From Talinum fruticosum (Eukaryota; Streptophyta; Magnoliopsida; Caryophyllales; Talinaceae), in contig JAITYX010000028.1 in NCBI GenBank assembly GCA_021018815.1, positions 2,046,001 to 2,110,000 on the forward strand: a DNA stretch of 64,000 nucleotides. Direction: 5' to 3'. A program made the translations under genes and the position numbers. Under the pieces are notes generated by a model, which was not told the DNA's origin, did not search any database, and saw only the letters and a list, made by a program, of their open reading frames with translations. Positions 9,389-21,060 of the stretch are shown piece by piece; within the stretch, counting starts at the first letter, position 1, and every line of letters starts with the position of its first letter.

Positions 9389-12284
9389 TGTGAGACCCGA
9401 GCTTTTAAGTACGTCAATTATAGGATTGAATTAAATTAAGTGATTGATGCGTAAATGATTTTATTTAGTATGAGTTCTTAATTGTATGCGCTTTTATGAA
9501 TTAGCGAATTATCCTCGCTTCCTCCCGATTCCCCTTCCGGACCTAGTAATTAAACCCGAGGTAACGTCTAATTTATTATCTCGATCTTCACCTTGAGATA
9601 AGCCTAGCAAAAAAAGAGAGAAAAGAAAGGGGATAATTAAGGAAAAAGGGAGTACGTGTAAATTAGATAAGCAATGAAAAGATCAATGTAAAAGGAGTGT
9701 CGTGGTGGCATTAGCTGAAAAGGCCACAAGCATAAAAAAGGGGGGATAAGAAGATAAGGGAAAAGAAGGAGAAAAGGTTCGGGAAAGGGGAAAGAAGTCG
9801 AGGAAAAAGGAAAGAAGGGGAACCGAACGAAGCGGGGAAACGAGAGGGGGATCGGGCGAGCGAGAGAAGCAGAGAGAGGGAGGGAGAGAGAGCGCGCGAG
9901 ACAGAGGGGAGGCCGGTGGCCTGCTTGAACGGTGAGAATGCCGCGGCCGGTGGGCAAAGGGAAAGCGAGGGCTTAAGAGGCCGAGTAGAGCAAAGGAAGA
10001 GGTGAAAAGCGAGAGACAGAGAGACACAAGAAAACGAATGAGAACAAGTGAGAGGGAAACGAGGTCGGCGAGCAAGGGAGCAACGTCGACTCGGAGAACG
10101 GAGGGGGAGACAGGGGAGGAGCAAGACCAGAACCGGAAAAAACAAAGCAGGGTGAGAGGTAGAGCACGAAAGGTTGGGAACCCGGAACGAGAAGCAAAGT
10201 AAGAATATCAAACACCCAATTCGAAAACCTTTCAAAACCGAAATTCTTAGAACCACTAAGAATCTAAGGTGAGTAATTCAAATTCATCCTCTAAAGTTAA
10301 AATGAATTAGGTGGATTTAAATGAAATTGATTCATGAAATTTGAAACCCTAGACTTAATCGAAGAACTTAGAGGTATAATTCACCGAATTTAGAAACTCG
10401 CTAATTGTGATTCATGATGTGAATTATATGATTTGTGAATATTTGAGTGTTATTAAGTATGATCATTCAGCTATATGTTTGAGATCTCCATGAACTTAGC
10501 TTGAAGTATGTTAGAAAGTAGAATCATGAAAGATAAAGAAATCACAAAATGCAATTTTTTACCATGTTTTGCATGCTCTATGAATTGTTATGCTTCTATG
10601 AGTTACCTAAAATTCCTGAAAATTTTATTGTAGCTTCATGATAATTTATGGCAATGTACTGTAAATTTTGGTATGCATTGGATGAGTAGATTAGAAGATA
10701 TGGATTTTTGAGTGAAAATGTGTTGTTTTGGGCGAAGTCGGGGCTGATTGAACAGCTTGAGGTGAGAAATGAAATTTAAAAAGCTATATGGCTAGATTAA
10801 GAGATATATAATGATTGAGGAAAGTTATAGAATCATAAACTATCTATGCACAATAATACGCAATCATGAAGCAATAATATTCGATAATTAGAAATTCTAA
10901 TTGATATGTTTATTGTTATGATGTGTTTAGATTAAAGTACATCGATTATAAATGACATAAGCATGTCCGTATGAGTTTGATTGATTGTACTTGAGTTGAA
11001 ACTTGCTTATGTGAATTTTTAGTTGCGAAGATGTTACGTATGAAGGTATTGAACATGAATTATATGAATTAAGTGTATCTCGTCGACGTAGTAAGAACAT
11101 AGCAAGAAAATAAGAAATATAAAACTAAAGAAGGGAAAAAGGATTATGTTATTGATCTAAGACCCCACGAATTAAAGAACCCTCTAAAGCTATGGCCATA
11201 GAACTGTCTCGTCAACTAAAGCCACAAATTATTTTCCTTCCACGAATTATTGATAGTATGCGTCCTTCGTAGTCCGAGGCAAGCCTTGGGGCCACGAATT
11301 ATTTTGCCTCCAAGAACCGAGCCCACGAATTATTTTGGCTAAAGAACTGGGTCTTTAGAGCAAAACATAAATCTTCTTTCCATTCGAAACTAAGAATACA
11401 ATGATGATAAATGAAGAAACGAATGATTATGCATGATGAACAAGAAAGAATGAATCAATGATTTATGAAATGTATAATTGAACTCAAGAAGAAGAATGAG
11501 AAGAAGAACGAATCCCGATTTCATGAGAAATTAATATGATAAGAAGTGAGATACGATTTACATGATGAATGCCTTACATGATGAATGATTATATGACATA
11601 CGTAGAAAGAAGAATAAAGTATGTTTGATTGAATTCATGAGTAATTAATGCCTTTGTGCTTCTTGGTAAGTTGGTAAGTTTAGTATCTCGTGCGTATTAA
11701 GCATGTATGATCCGAATCGCATGTTATGAATCAATAGTGAACTTACGTGTGTTTGTTAATGAATTAATGTGTAAAGTGAAACCCGAGGTTGGGTTTGGGT
11801 TATTCACTGGGTTCGTAGAGCTCATGACCTCACCAACATTTTTAGGTACGAAGTTAAGACTCCCGGAATGGCTTTAGACTTTCGGGAGTACCAGATCGCT
11901 AGGAAGTCCTTGGATTGGCTATATGTAGGATGTTTACAATTGTAAATTGGTTGTATGTGAATTTAGAGTTTTGACTATGTATAATAAAAGACTTATGTGT
12001 TTACTCCGAGCATGTGGCTTGTTGAGCTTGTGTTGTTGATACTCCACGCGTGTGGCTCGTTGAGTTTATGAATGTGTTTCGTGCGGGGTTACGGCTTTAA
12101 GCCTATGGGATTAGCCATATTACGGAGGAAACTTTACCGAAATTTTCAGGAAAACTTAGAATCGCACTTCCGCTAATCTAAGAAAGAGTTATTAACCCTA
12201 AGTTCAGATCTTAAGTAGCCTTAGGGGTTCCTCTCACGGAACCCTAGCATGCAATACTCCTAGGGTGGGTTTTGGGGTGTTACA
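9389..12284 (+). mobile_element. GypLTR-2: Tekay-like gypsy solo LTR in Cop1 RT (2.9 kb)
   Basis: Begins TGTGAGACCCGAG and ends GGGGTGTTACA, ends characteristic of Del/Tekay-type gypsy LTRs, and is of their usual length. It is flanked by a perfect 5-bp duplication, atcaa, at 9384-9388 and 12285-12289. No coding region is present, so it is a solo LTR left after LTR-LTR recombination. Inside are a purine-rich GA tract (about 9720-10070) and repeated cacgaattatt motifs (about 11165-11335). The minus-strand frames of up to 181 codons in the GA tract are low-complexity artefacts. Confidence 0.85.
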
Positions 12285-12289
12285 ATCAA

Positions 12290-13071
12290 TCTAAGTATAC
12301 CAAGGAGTTGTTGAAGAAGTAGAAGTTTTAAGATATGAAACATGCAACCACACCTATGAGTAGCAACATGAAATTAGACTCGAAGAAAAAAGTAAGGCAC
12401 TAGATCGAAACTCATAGAGGTATGATTGGATCTCCGCTATATCTCGGATCCAAGTAGGCCGGACATTATGTTTAGTGTATGTTTGTGTGGAAGATTTTAA
12501 GTTAATCCAAAAGAACCACATCTCACTGCGGTGAAGAGAATTTTTAGATATCTTACAGGGACTCGGAATCTTGGTCTATGGTTTTTAAGAGACTAAGAAC
12601 CGACCCTCACTGGATACTCGGATGCTGAATATGCTGGTTACAAGGTTGATAGAAAGAGCACATCGAGAGCATGCCAATTTCTAAGTCAGTCCCTCATATC
12701 TTGGCACTTAAAGAAGCGGAACTCGGTTGCTCTATCAACTGCGAAAGCCGAGTATATTGCAGCTGGAGCATGTCGTGCTTAGATTCTATGGATTAAACAA
12801 CACTTGAAGGATCTTTTACTCTCATTCAAATCTATTCCAATCAAGTGTAACAATCAAAGTGCAATCAGCATCACTTAGAATCCAGTTTAGCACTCGAAAG
12901 ACAAATCATATTGAGGGCATGTATCATTTTCTTATAGACCATTATCCGAAAGGTGATATTGAACTTGAATTCGTTCCTACAAAATTTCGATTAGTTGATA
13001 TTTTCACTAAGTCACTTAGTGAGGATAAGTTTTGCTTTATTAGGAATGAGCTTGGAATGATTAAAGCATGA
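12290..13071 (+). pseudogene. pol: Cop1 RT C-terminus and RNase H, frameshifted
   Basis: Resumes after the solo LTR with SKYTKELL. RNase H landmarks are GYSDAEYAGY (about 12615) and ALSTAKAEYIAA (12729-12764). The last 70 codons (12859-13071) form one open frame ending TKSLSEDKFCFIRNELGM, which is the normal C-terminus of copia Pol. Several stops precede it. RNase H would remove the RNA strand during reverse transcription. Confidence 0.85.
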
Positions 13072-13269
13072 TTATATGTTATATGTTTTTCTTTTGTCTT
13101 ACTAACTATTGGTTCGATTGACTAAGTGAAACCGAGCTATGAGTTATTAGGTCTCCGAGTATTCCGAGTCACTCCGAAACGATCATCGAATCGGACTCGC
13201 TTTTGAGCAAAATGGACATCAATCTTTTGAAATCATCTCTAGATAAATGGAGAATTTAAGATATCTTTT

Positions 13270-13592
13270 AAAATCTTTCTTCTCTCTCTCTCTCTCTCGC
13301 CGCGCGCATCAATGAAAGAAAACTAGCCGTTGGGATAAAGTCGATGTAATTCTAACTGTTGGAGAGCGAAACGTCACACCTATCTCGAGGTGGTCGTTGG
13401 AGCTTCAGGTCGATTGAAGGCTGAAGGACATTTCTTTTTGCTATAAATAGCACCTCTTCTCCTTCATTTCGCTCACTACTTACTTACACTCTAAGCATTC
13501 TCGCTCTCACTCTATGCATTCTAAGCTCTCTCATTCTCTTTACTATTTCTCTCTCTCCATCAAGTTCGTTCGATTTCTTTAAAATCCTTACC
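13270..13592 (+). promoter_or_regulatory. Putative internal promoter and leader of the Cop1 post-pol ORF
   Basis: Between the end of Pol and the next ATG lie a (CT)n run (about 13278-13300), a CCGTTGG core (13329), an ACGTCAC motif (about 13371), and ctataaatag at 13441-13450. The ATG (13593) follows 150 bp later through a CT-rich leader. Matching blocks stand at the same place in Cop2, Cop3 and Cop5, with a weaker one in Cop4. The elements are seen; promoter function is inferred. Confidence 0.45.
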
Positions 13593-15190
13593 ATGGCAAA
13601 AGGGGTTCCGCCCAAGATTTTTGGGGTCTACTACCAAGAAACCCTACACCAAAACTCCTCAAGAGGGTACCTCTAACCATTCTAAAGTTTTTGTCACCCA
13701 ACACATAACGTTGGATGACAAATGTTTCCCAACCACCTCGTTTTCGTGGTTGAAACACATAAAACCACCGGAGTATACAACTTTCTGTGCTTTAGTGAGT
13801 TTATCTATCCCGAACTTGTTGCCAAGTTCTACTCTAACATGTCTTACTCTGTGGAAGTCATTACCTCATGAGTTCAAGACAAGGTTGTTCGCATCAACCT
13901 CTATGTTCTACACGAGACTTTTGAAAGTCTCTTCTCTATTCCTAAATTGTAATCCCATCCCCTTCACGGAGATTGCGGATGAATTCTTTGAGAAATACAC
14001 CAAGCGGGTCCTTGAGTCACGCAAAAACTTCTTTGTGACTCGGATAAAGACCGAGGCAAGGTTACTATGTTTTCTACTAATGAGAACCTTCTTTTCTCAT
14101 CACTCTAGCAAGGAGAATCCCAACCGCATAATTCTCAAAGTTCTTTTTGACATTCTAGAGGGCTACGATGTAGACCTCTTCCCGATTACTCTTAAGCAAA
14201 TGGCTTTTGTGCCAACTCAATCCAAAAATTCTTCTCCTTTCCCATTCGGAGCCTTCTAATTGTTATCTTTAAATAGTTTAAGGTTCCCCTCCCTCGGATC
14301 TTAATGCGGTTTCGAGGTCGTGATAGTGGTAGGCGGGAAAGAGCTTCTAGGCTACGGATATTAGGAAGTCAAGCCTGGTGTTTGGGTCCACGGGTCCGAA
14401 TTAAAGCCCCCTCCACCTCCTCCCACTAAGACTCGGATTCCTCTATCACACCCTCCTCTACCAGGTGGTCCAACCACTTCTCAACCACCTTCTTTAGCCT
14501 CTTAGGTCTGTGTTTACCGTTTTGGTAGACAAACTCTCCTTTGTGTTCGAAGAACTTCAAGGCATTGTCCGCTTTCTAAAATCTGTCATTCGAGCTTGAT
14601 GATCAACCGGAAGACATGTCGAGTCTCAAATCGGGAGAATCAAGATCTGTTGATCAAGCTAAAAGGAATCATTAGTAAGCAGCGCGAGCAGCTCCAGCTC
14701 CTCCAAAACGCCAATCTAAGGCTGCTTAGCACCCAGAAAGTTCGAGACATTTATGAGGAATCCTCCAGCCTAGCCAAGTCCCCCTCGGCCGAGGTTGAAG
14801 AAGAAGAGGCTATAGCTAAAGCAGCACAGACCTAAGGAGGAGAAGGAGGAGGAGAAGGAGGAAGACAAGGACGAGGAAAAGGAGGAGCAGAAGGAGGAAG
14901 AGGAGAAAGAGAAAGAGGAAGTAGCTTAGACCGAGGGACAAGGTGATGTAGTCCTTAAACTAGAACCGATCAGCTCGGATGATAGGTCGAGTGGGTCGGA
15001 AGATGCTGCAGACGTTGGTCGATCCACGGTTGTCAAGTCGCAGCACCTCCTCTCGTTGTTTTCCAGGAGGATGAGCCCGAGGATGATATGGCCCCGGTCG
15101 GACCACCGAAGCAGAGCCACTGCCGACATCCCTGTGCTATCGCCACCACGATCATCAACTTCGTCCCAAGCTTACCAGTGCTGGCGCACT
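13593..15190 (+). pseudogene. Cop1 post-pol ORF (Transposase_32-like, 'env-like'), frameshifted
   Basis: The ATG at 13593 (MAKGVPPK) corresponds to MPKRG in the other copies; one shift soon after leads into the 212-codon frame 13621-14259. That frame has FPTTSFSWLKHI, then FSHHSSKENPN and LFDILEGYDVDLFP. This pattern resembles the family described as putative plant transposon protein (Transposase_32), commonly found downstream of pol in SIRE-type elements. A proline-rich linker, a coiled-coil-prone part (14596-14835) and a very Glu/Lys-rich part (14830-14930) follow. I see no signal peptide or membrane segment, so an envelope role is not supported. Function is unknown. Confidence 0.6.
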
Positions 15191-15309
15191 CGCTTGTTCC
15201 TCCACCTAAGCACCGTAAGCCCCCTTCTTAGTTTATTTTCTTTGTTTTTTTTTATCCAATATCAAGTGTACCTCTTTGTTATTTTTTCTTCCCTGTTTTT
15301 GACGAAATG

Positions 15310-15648
15310 CAAGGGGAGAAATATAGAAATTTTGATGTTCGTTGTGTTTAGGGGAGCTCACCCTCTTTTTTATGAATGAATGAACATACTTCGAGTTAAT
15401 TCTTTCGAGTTCGATCTCTCATATTTTTTTCAGCTATGGTATAATCTGTTCATTTCTCTGTTCTAATGTATTATCCGCATAACTGTTACAAGTAATCATA
15501 GTATCTACAACGCATTTTCTATGTATGGAATATTTCACAATCATTACTTCTTACTCGATATGTTCTACTTAGTGAGAATGAAAACTCATGATTTGCACCA
15601 ACAAGTTTCTATCTCGAATATGGAATGCCTTTCATCAAAAGGGGAGAT
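15310..15648 (+). other. Cop1 3' purine tracts, including the main polypurine tract
   Basis: The main tract, catcaaaaggggagat (15633-15648), abuts the 3' LTR and would prime plus-strand synthesis. Two further GGGGAG tracts lie upstream: gcaaggggagaaat (about 15312) and tttaggggagct (about 15348). Similar tracts occur in Cop2, Cop3 and Cop4. Confidence 0.7.
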
Positions 15649-16561
15649 TGAATACTCGGATTCTAACTCTAAGTAATTCGATTACCACATAAAGATTCAG
15701 GTATAAATCATATCTCTTTTAAGTTTTGATACATTTCGACTAACTCGTAAATCACATTATTGTATATCTTCTACACTCGATGTTTTTGACTCACTCGGAC
15801 ATCACTCGGATCTAGTGCATGATCAAATAATTTCTCTAACTTTTTTATTCCGAGTTACGATCGCATATTTCAACGCAAAGTGAATTACAATTTTATTTCC
15901 TTCTTCTAAGTCAATTTGTTTGTTTGAGAATTATTTGTCCGGATCAAGTCGTTATACTCGATGATTCTATTCTTTCTAACTTGATCATTCTTAGGATTAA
16001 CTATGATAGAATTTGAATATATTGAATGCTAGACTAAGAAAATTCCACTCTTCTAGGCCTAAGATAATTATGCACTTAATTGTCTTGAATAAATTATTAT
16101 CTTTGCCTAATTTTGGACCAAAGTATTTTATACTTTGAGAACCAAAGTGGTTGACTTTTGTAGGTTATTAAAACGAGGTTATCTCATTTTTCAAATACAA
16201 AAGTAGTCGGCTTCTAGCTGTCAATCACTAACGGACAAGCTTTATCTACTTCGAACAGGGCTCAAACACTATGTCGGGGTTGTTTGTTTACCAAACCGGA
16301 AAACTCCAACACTAGGCTCAACGGTGGTTTCCACTTTGCTTTTCGGACATCACAAGTTGACAGGAGTATCTTTAGGAGCCAAGAGCCGTTGCACAACATT
16401 CACATCCCAATGGATCTTTTCGAGTGACTTAAAAGAGCCGTTACAATGGTCGGTAAGGACTTCGTTCGAATCAAGACTCAATGGTCACTCTGCTTGGTCA
16501 TCTATAAATAGAAGACACTTCACAAGACGTGATGATATCTAGAATTATTGTTGAACATTAT
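15649..16561 (+). repeat. Cop1 3' LTR, first part (cut by Cop2)
   Basis: Begins TGAATACTCGGA right after the polypurine tract and follows the 5' LTR (3547 to about 4487), including the AACGG cluster and the TATA box (about 16505). It stops at attat (16557-16561), where Cop2 is inserted, and resumes at 36933. Confidence 0.85.
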
Positions 16562-18146
16562 CGAAGGTTTGCTCGGGAGAGGCTAAGTCATCCTAGAGGG
16601 GGTGAATAGGGTAAATATGAAATTTGCTTGAAATTTAAAATAGATATGAATATGAGGTGAGCGAGAGTCAAGGATGAACTCGGAAAAGTACTAACTCGGA
16701 ATTCGAGTGAAGAGTAAAGAAACAAATTAAGCGGAACTTTGAAACTGTTTGAGTCTAGAATGCACTCGGAAAAGTAATAACTCGGAAAGTACATGGAAAC
16801 CCTCCTGGGGCAAAAACCACGGACCGTGCTAATCCAAGCATGAAGTCAAATCCACTATTTTGAGTCCACAAAATTCAGTAGATCGACTCAACCCGAGTTG
16901 CTCCCTTAGACAACTCCTTACAAGTTTTTCCTAGACTCGGAATTTACCTTATCCGATCTAGTACTTCCTAACCGAGATCACCTTTACAGTTAGGGACAAC
17001 CGAGCTAAGTTAACCCTTACAGCTCAGTCAAGGGACCTTACTTAGAGAGTAAGAAAGAGAGTGTTTGTAATCGAGTACAATACCTTACAACTCGGAGAAA
17101 TAATAAATACGGAATTGGAGTTGTAAGTAGAAGATTGGGAACGAATACAATGACTTTTGCTCAAGTATGTGTATTAATAGTTGGTTCAGCAATCTTCAAG
17201 TCCGGGAAGTTGGCTTCTAGATGACCAAGCAGCTTAGCCGTTGTGTCCATCTTCCGATTAGAAGTCCCTTGTGACCGTTGTAATGGATTTTCCGAGTCAC
17301 TCGGAAAATATCCGTTGAGATATGAACGTTGGGCAACGGCTCTTGACTCCTTTGGAAGTCCCAAAACCACTGGTGGTGTCTTGAAAATAAGGTGGAAACC
17401 ACCGTTGAGCTTAGTGTTGCGGATTTCCAGCTTTGGAAACAGACAACCCCGACACGATGTCCGGGGCTAGGTCGGAGTTGGAAAAAGCCTTGTCTCGCTG
17501 GTGATTTGACGTTTTGAAGCCTAGGTTACTTTTGCAATTCAAAATTAGGATAGCCTCGTTTGAATAACCTAGAAAAGTAAATCAATTTGGTTCTCAAAGT
17601 ATAAATTACTTTGGTCTAAGATTAGACATAGATAATAACATAATTAAGATAATTAAGTAACTAATTATCCGAGTCAGAAAAGGAATGGAATTTTTTGAGT
17701 CTAATATCCATGAAACTCAAAATTCCATCTTAGTCGATCTAAAAGATAATCAAGTCAAAGTAAAAGATCGAGTAAACAAACTTGATCTAGACTAAACAAA
17801 GTTCAAACTAAATATGCTGACTTGGAACAATGTAATTCCCGTAACATGAAGTCGGACTCGAGCTTATGTGAGTGAAATAAAGTGTTTGAGCGTGCGATAT
17901 ATCCGAACGTTGAGTGACTCAAAACCGAATGTGAACTGGTACGTACAAGTATGCTTGCTGAGTCGACCGAGTCACGCATAAACATATATAATAGTTTCTA
18001 TAAAACTTAGAGAAAATGTTATATCACTCGTAAACGCTTCTAAGGCACATGGAATGGCTTGAAATTAAAACCCTATAAGAGATGAAGTCTTATACCCGAT
18101 TCCTTGATGGAACTCAAAAAGTGTAAGTATAAAGTTTGAGTCTTCA
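16562..18146 (-). repeat. Cop2 3' LTR (1585 bp)
   Basis: On the plus strand it runs from CGAAGGTTTGCTC (16562) to GAGTCTTCA (18146), i.e. TGAAG...CTTCG on the minus strand. It matches 35348-36927 closely by eye. About five AACGG/CCGTT cores occur at 17270-17410, but the bases where the TATA box should be appear shortened compared with the 5' LTR (tctatttatagatgacc at about 35985). Confidence 0.8.
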
Positions 18147-18440
18147 ATCTCCCCTTTTTGATGAAAGGCATTCTATACTTAGACAAATACTTTGTTAGTG
18201 ATATAAATCTGATTTGCAAGCTTGCTCGGAAAATAGCTTAAGATTTCATAGTTATCGGAGCAAGAAAAGAGATAAATCCAGATAGACAAGCAATTATTAA
18301 TGAAATGCATTTACTTCATTAACGTCAAAGAAAAATATTTACAGAGGGTGAGAGAGACTCCCCTAAACAAGATGACAAATGTTTTCTTATATGTTCTCCC
18401 CTTGCCTTTCAGCAAAAAAAAAAAAAAAAAAAAGGGAAGA
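18147..18440 (-). other. Cop2 3' purine tracts and an expanded poly(T) run
   Basis: On the minus strand the main tract catcaaaaaggggagat (18163-18147) touches the 3' LTR. Upstream are tttaggggagtc (about 18356-18367) and gcaaggggagaac (about 18395-18407). A run of about 22 A on the plus strand (18413-18434) corresponds to a short T run in Cop3 (near 31700), so it is a microsatellite expansion rather than a poly(A) tail. Confidence 0.65.
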
Positions 18441-18519
18441 ATACAACGAGAAGTATATATTTCATGTCCGGACAAAAGAGAAAAACATGAAATACTATAA
18501 ATAAAACACTAAGAAACTA

Positions 18520-19886
18520 AGGAGGGGATGGATCGAGTCGGGGTTGAGGAGGAAGGACGAGTGGTGTGCCGGCGCTAATAAGATCTTGATGATGTGCTGG
18601 ACCACGGTAGAGGAAGTACAAGAATCTCCGATATCGGCTTAGTTCCGAGTGGCCGACCAAGAACTAGATCGTTCGAGGCTCATCCTCTTGGAACTCGACG
18701 ACCGGAGAGGTGTGATCGGGCTGACTCGCTGCCGACTATCCTTGGCCGACAGGGTTCTTTCGACCCACTCGGACTGCCGTCCGAGCCGATCACCTCTCGG
18801 TTGCGCTTCAGGAGCACCTGCACCCTTAGTCGCTGCTCCTTGTCCTTCTTGCTCTCCTTGTCCTTCCGGCTCGCCTTGATCGAAGGAGTTGCCTCAGCCG
18901 CAGGCTCCTCCGCTTCTTCTTCTCCTCCTCCTTCTTCTTCTCCTCTATCTCGAGGAGGACTTGGCGAGGCTCAAGGATACCTCGAAGTGTCCGAGTTACC
19001 CGGATCTTGAGCTGCCTTGGATGTTCTCTCCTGAAGGAGCTCGAGAAGCTCCTTTTCTCCTTGACCGGAGCCTTCATCTCAAGGAGCACGTCCTGTTGCT
19101 CTCTTATTTGAGATTGGGCGGTTTTCGGTTGATGGTCATAGACTGGAAGATAGTCTTGAATGACCGGAGAAGGTCCTTGAGTTCCAAGGACACAGAGGAA
19201 ATTTTGTCCATAAAAGCAAGTGGACAAAATGGAAGAAAGAGTTTTGGAAGCACCTAAGGTGGAGGCGCCACCAGTGGAGCAGGAAGAGACAGAGGAAATT
19301 TTGTCCATGAAAGCAAGTGGCCATTTGCTCAATGATAGTAGGAAAGAGGTCTTGGAGTTGGGTTCTCCTTGTTGGAGTGCTGTGAGAAGAAGATTCTCAT
19401 CAGCAAGAAACACAGATGACGAGCTTCTAACTTTAGTTAGGTCACGTAAAATTTTTGACGTGACCCGTGGAATTCTTTGGCGTACTTTTCAAAGAAGTCG
19501 TCGACGACCTCATTAAAAGGTATTGGATTGCTGTTCAAGAAAAGGAAAGATACTTTGAACAGGACGATGGAGGAGGGAAGTGTTGATTCGAACAGATGAT
19601 ATTCCGAACTCCGGAGGTTAAAATACCTTCGGAGCTGGAAAGATGAGTGTAAAACTCATATACAAGTTCAGGATAGATGAACTCGCTGAAACAAAGAAAG
19701 TTGTAGACCCCGGTCGATTGTATGTGAGGCAACCACGAAAATTTTGTGGTTGGGAAGAATTTATCATCCAGATGCAAGGTGTCTGGGTGACAAGAGGTTT
19801 CGAATTTGAGGGGCCTTCCCGGCTTTTTGTGCGGGGTTTCGGGTGGGAGACCCAAGAAAATCAGGATGACAACCTCTTTTCAACAT
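18520..19886 (-). pseudogene. Cop2 post-pol ORF (Transposase_32-like), frameshifted
   Basis: Starts at the ATG complement 19886-19884 with MLKRGCHPDF. One frameshift later the frame 19855-19535 carries DDKFFPTTKFSWLPHI and EFIYPELVYEFYTHL, the best-preserved copy of the YPELV.EFY pattern of putative plant transposon proteins. The downstream half is an acidic, coiled-coil-prone and serine-rich region in several frames. A 195-codon frame (19413-18826) is partly this region out of phase. The protein's role is unknown. Confidence 0.6.
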
Positions 19887-20300
19887 TTTAATGGAGAAAA
19901 GAGAGAGTAGATACGCTTGAGAAAGGGAAGAAGGAAAGAACTCGAAGAGAGTGAAAGAAAAGAAAAAAAGAATTGAAGAAGAAAGAATTTGAAAGCAACA
20001 GAGCTTACTTGAGATGTTCTTCATGAAGCTTGAGATCACCGGTGTCACTTTAATCACAGAGCTCTTGTTCACGAAGATTTGATTTCAAGAGAGAGAGTAA
20101 GCAAAGAGTAAAGTAAAGAAATGAAGGAGAATAGGCGCTATTTATAAGAAAATAAATGTCCTTGAAACCAGCTGTGACTCGTTTCCTTCTTCAATGGTTA
20201 GGATTCCAGCGGTTTGTCTCCCAACGGCTAGTTGTCCGATCATGACGCGCGAGAGAGAGAAAGAAAAAGAAAGATCTTGAAAATAAATTCCGAAATTCTC
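19887..20300 (-). promoter_or_regulatory. Putative internal promoter of the Cop2 post-pol ORF
   Basis: On the minus strand: a GA/CT-rich run (about 20250), CCGTTGGG (about 20228-20221), gagtcaca in place of cgtcaca, then tataaatag (20146-20138) followed by the gcgcctattctcc block, and the ATG 250 bp later. The layout matches Cop1, Cop3 and Cop5. Confidence 0.45.
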
Positions 20301-20509
20301 CACTTGTCTAGAGATGATTTCGAAGTTTAATATCCACTTTTCTCAAAGTCTAAGGTCGACTCAGCTAAGTTTCGTGTGACTCGAAACTGGAAATAGATAA
20401 TAACTATCGACTCAGTATCACCGAAACAACTAAACTAATGGTTATTACCGAAACGTAAGCACATTACACATAATCATGCAATAAAAATTTTCACAAAAAA
20501 ACATAACTA

Positions 20510-21060
20510 TGCATTTAACATACCAAGCTCATTCCTAATGAAGCAAAACTGATCCTCACTAAGTGGTTTAGTAAAGATATCAGCTAATTGAAGATTGGTA
20601 GGAATGAATTCGAGTTCAATATCACCTTTCTCGGATGGGTCTCTTAAGAAATGATACCGACCTCAATATGTTTCGTCGTTGAGTGCTAAACTGGATTTTT
20701 GGTGATGTTGATTGCACTATGATTATCACACTTCATTGGAACCGATTTGAAAGAAAGTCCAAGATCTCTTAAATGTTGCTTTATCCACAAAATCCGAGCA
20801 CAACATGCTCCAACTGCAATATATTCAGCCTCGGCAGTTGATAGAGCTACCGAGTTTTGCTTCTTTGAGTGCCAAGATATTAAGGATTGACCCGAAATTG
20901 GCAAGCTCCTGAGGTGCTCTTTCTATTAACTTTGTATCCAGCGTAATCAGCATCCGAGTATCCAAGTGAGAGTCGGTTCGAGTCTCCGGAGTACCATAGA
21001 CCTAAATTCTCGTCCTCGCAAGATATCCGAACATTCTCTTCCCCGCAATGAGATGTGATT
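20510..21060 (-). pseudogene. pol: Cop2 RNase H, frameshifted
   Basis: The 72-codon frame 20904-20686 reads SLISWHSKKQNSVALSTAEAEYIAVGACCARILW, containing the ALSTAEAEY landmark, then CDNHSAINITKNP. The upstream part (YAGYK-like, about 20945) and the C-terminal SEDQFCFIRNELGM (about 20520-20560) lie in other frames. Confidence 0.85.

Noticed and set aside
9683..10256. Long minus-strand frames (up to 181 codons) in the GA-rich tract
   Set aside because: They come from low-complexity purine-rich DNA that is open in several frames at once and lies inside a solo LTR. No domain is visible.
13593..15190. Calling the post-pol ORF a retroviral-type envelope gene
   Set aside because: No signal peptide, membrane segment or cysteine-rich ectodomain is visible. 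The motifs fit a putative plant transposon protein instead.
18413..18434. A run of about 22 A that could mark a LINE/SINE or processed-pseudogene tail
   Set aside because: It sits inside Cop2 where Cop3 has a short T run, has no target duplications, and is explained by microsatellite expansion.
18594..19413. Overlapping 138-, 122- and 195-codon frames on both strands
   Set aside because: They overlap the decayed post-pol ORF of Cop2 in wrong phases. The motifs and start of that ORF identify the real frame.
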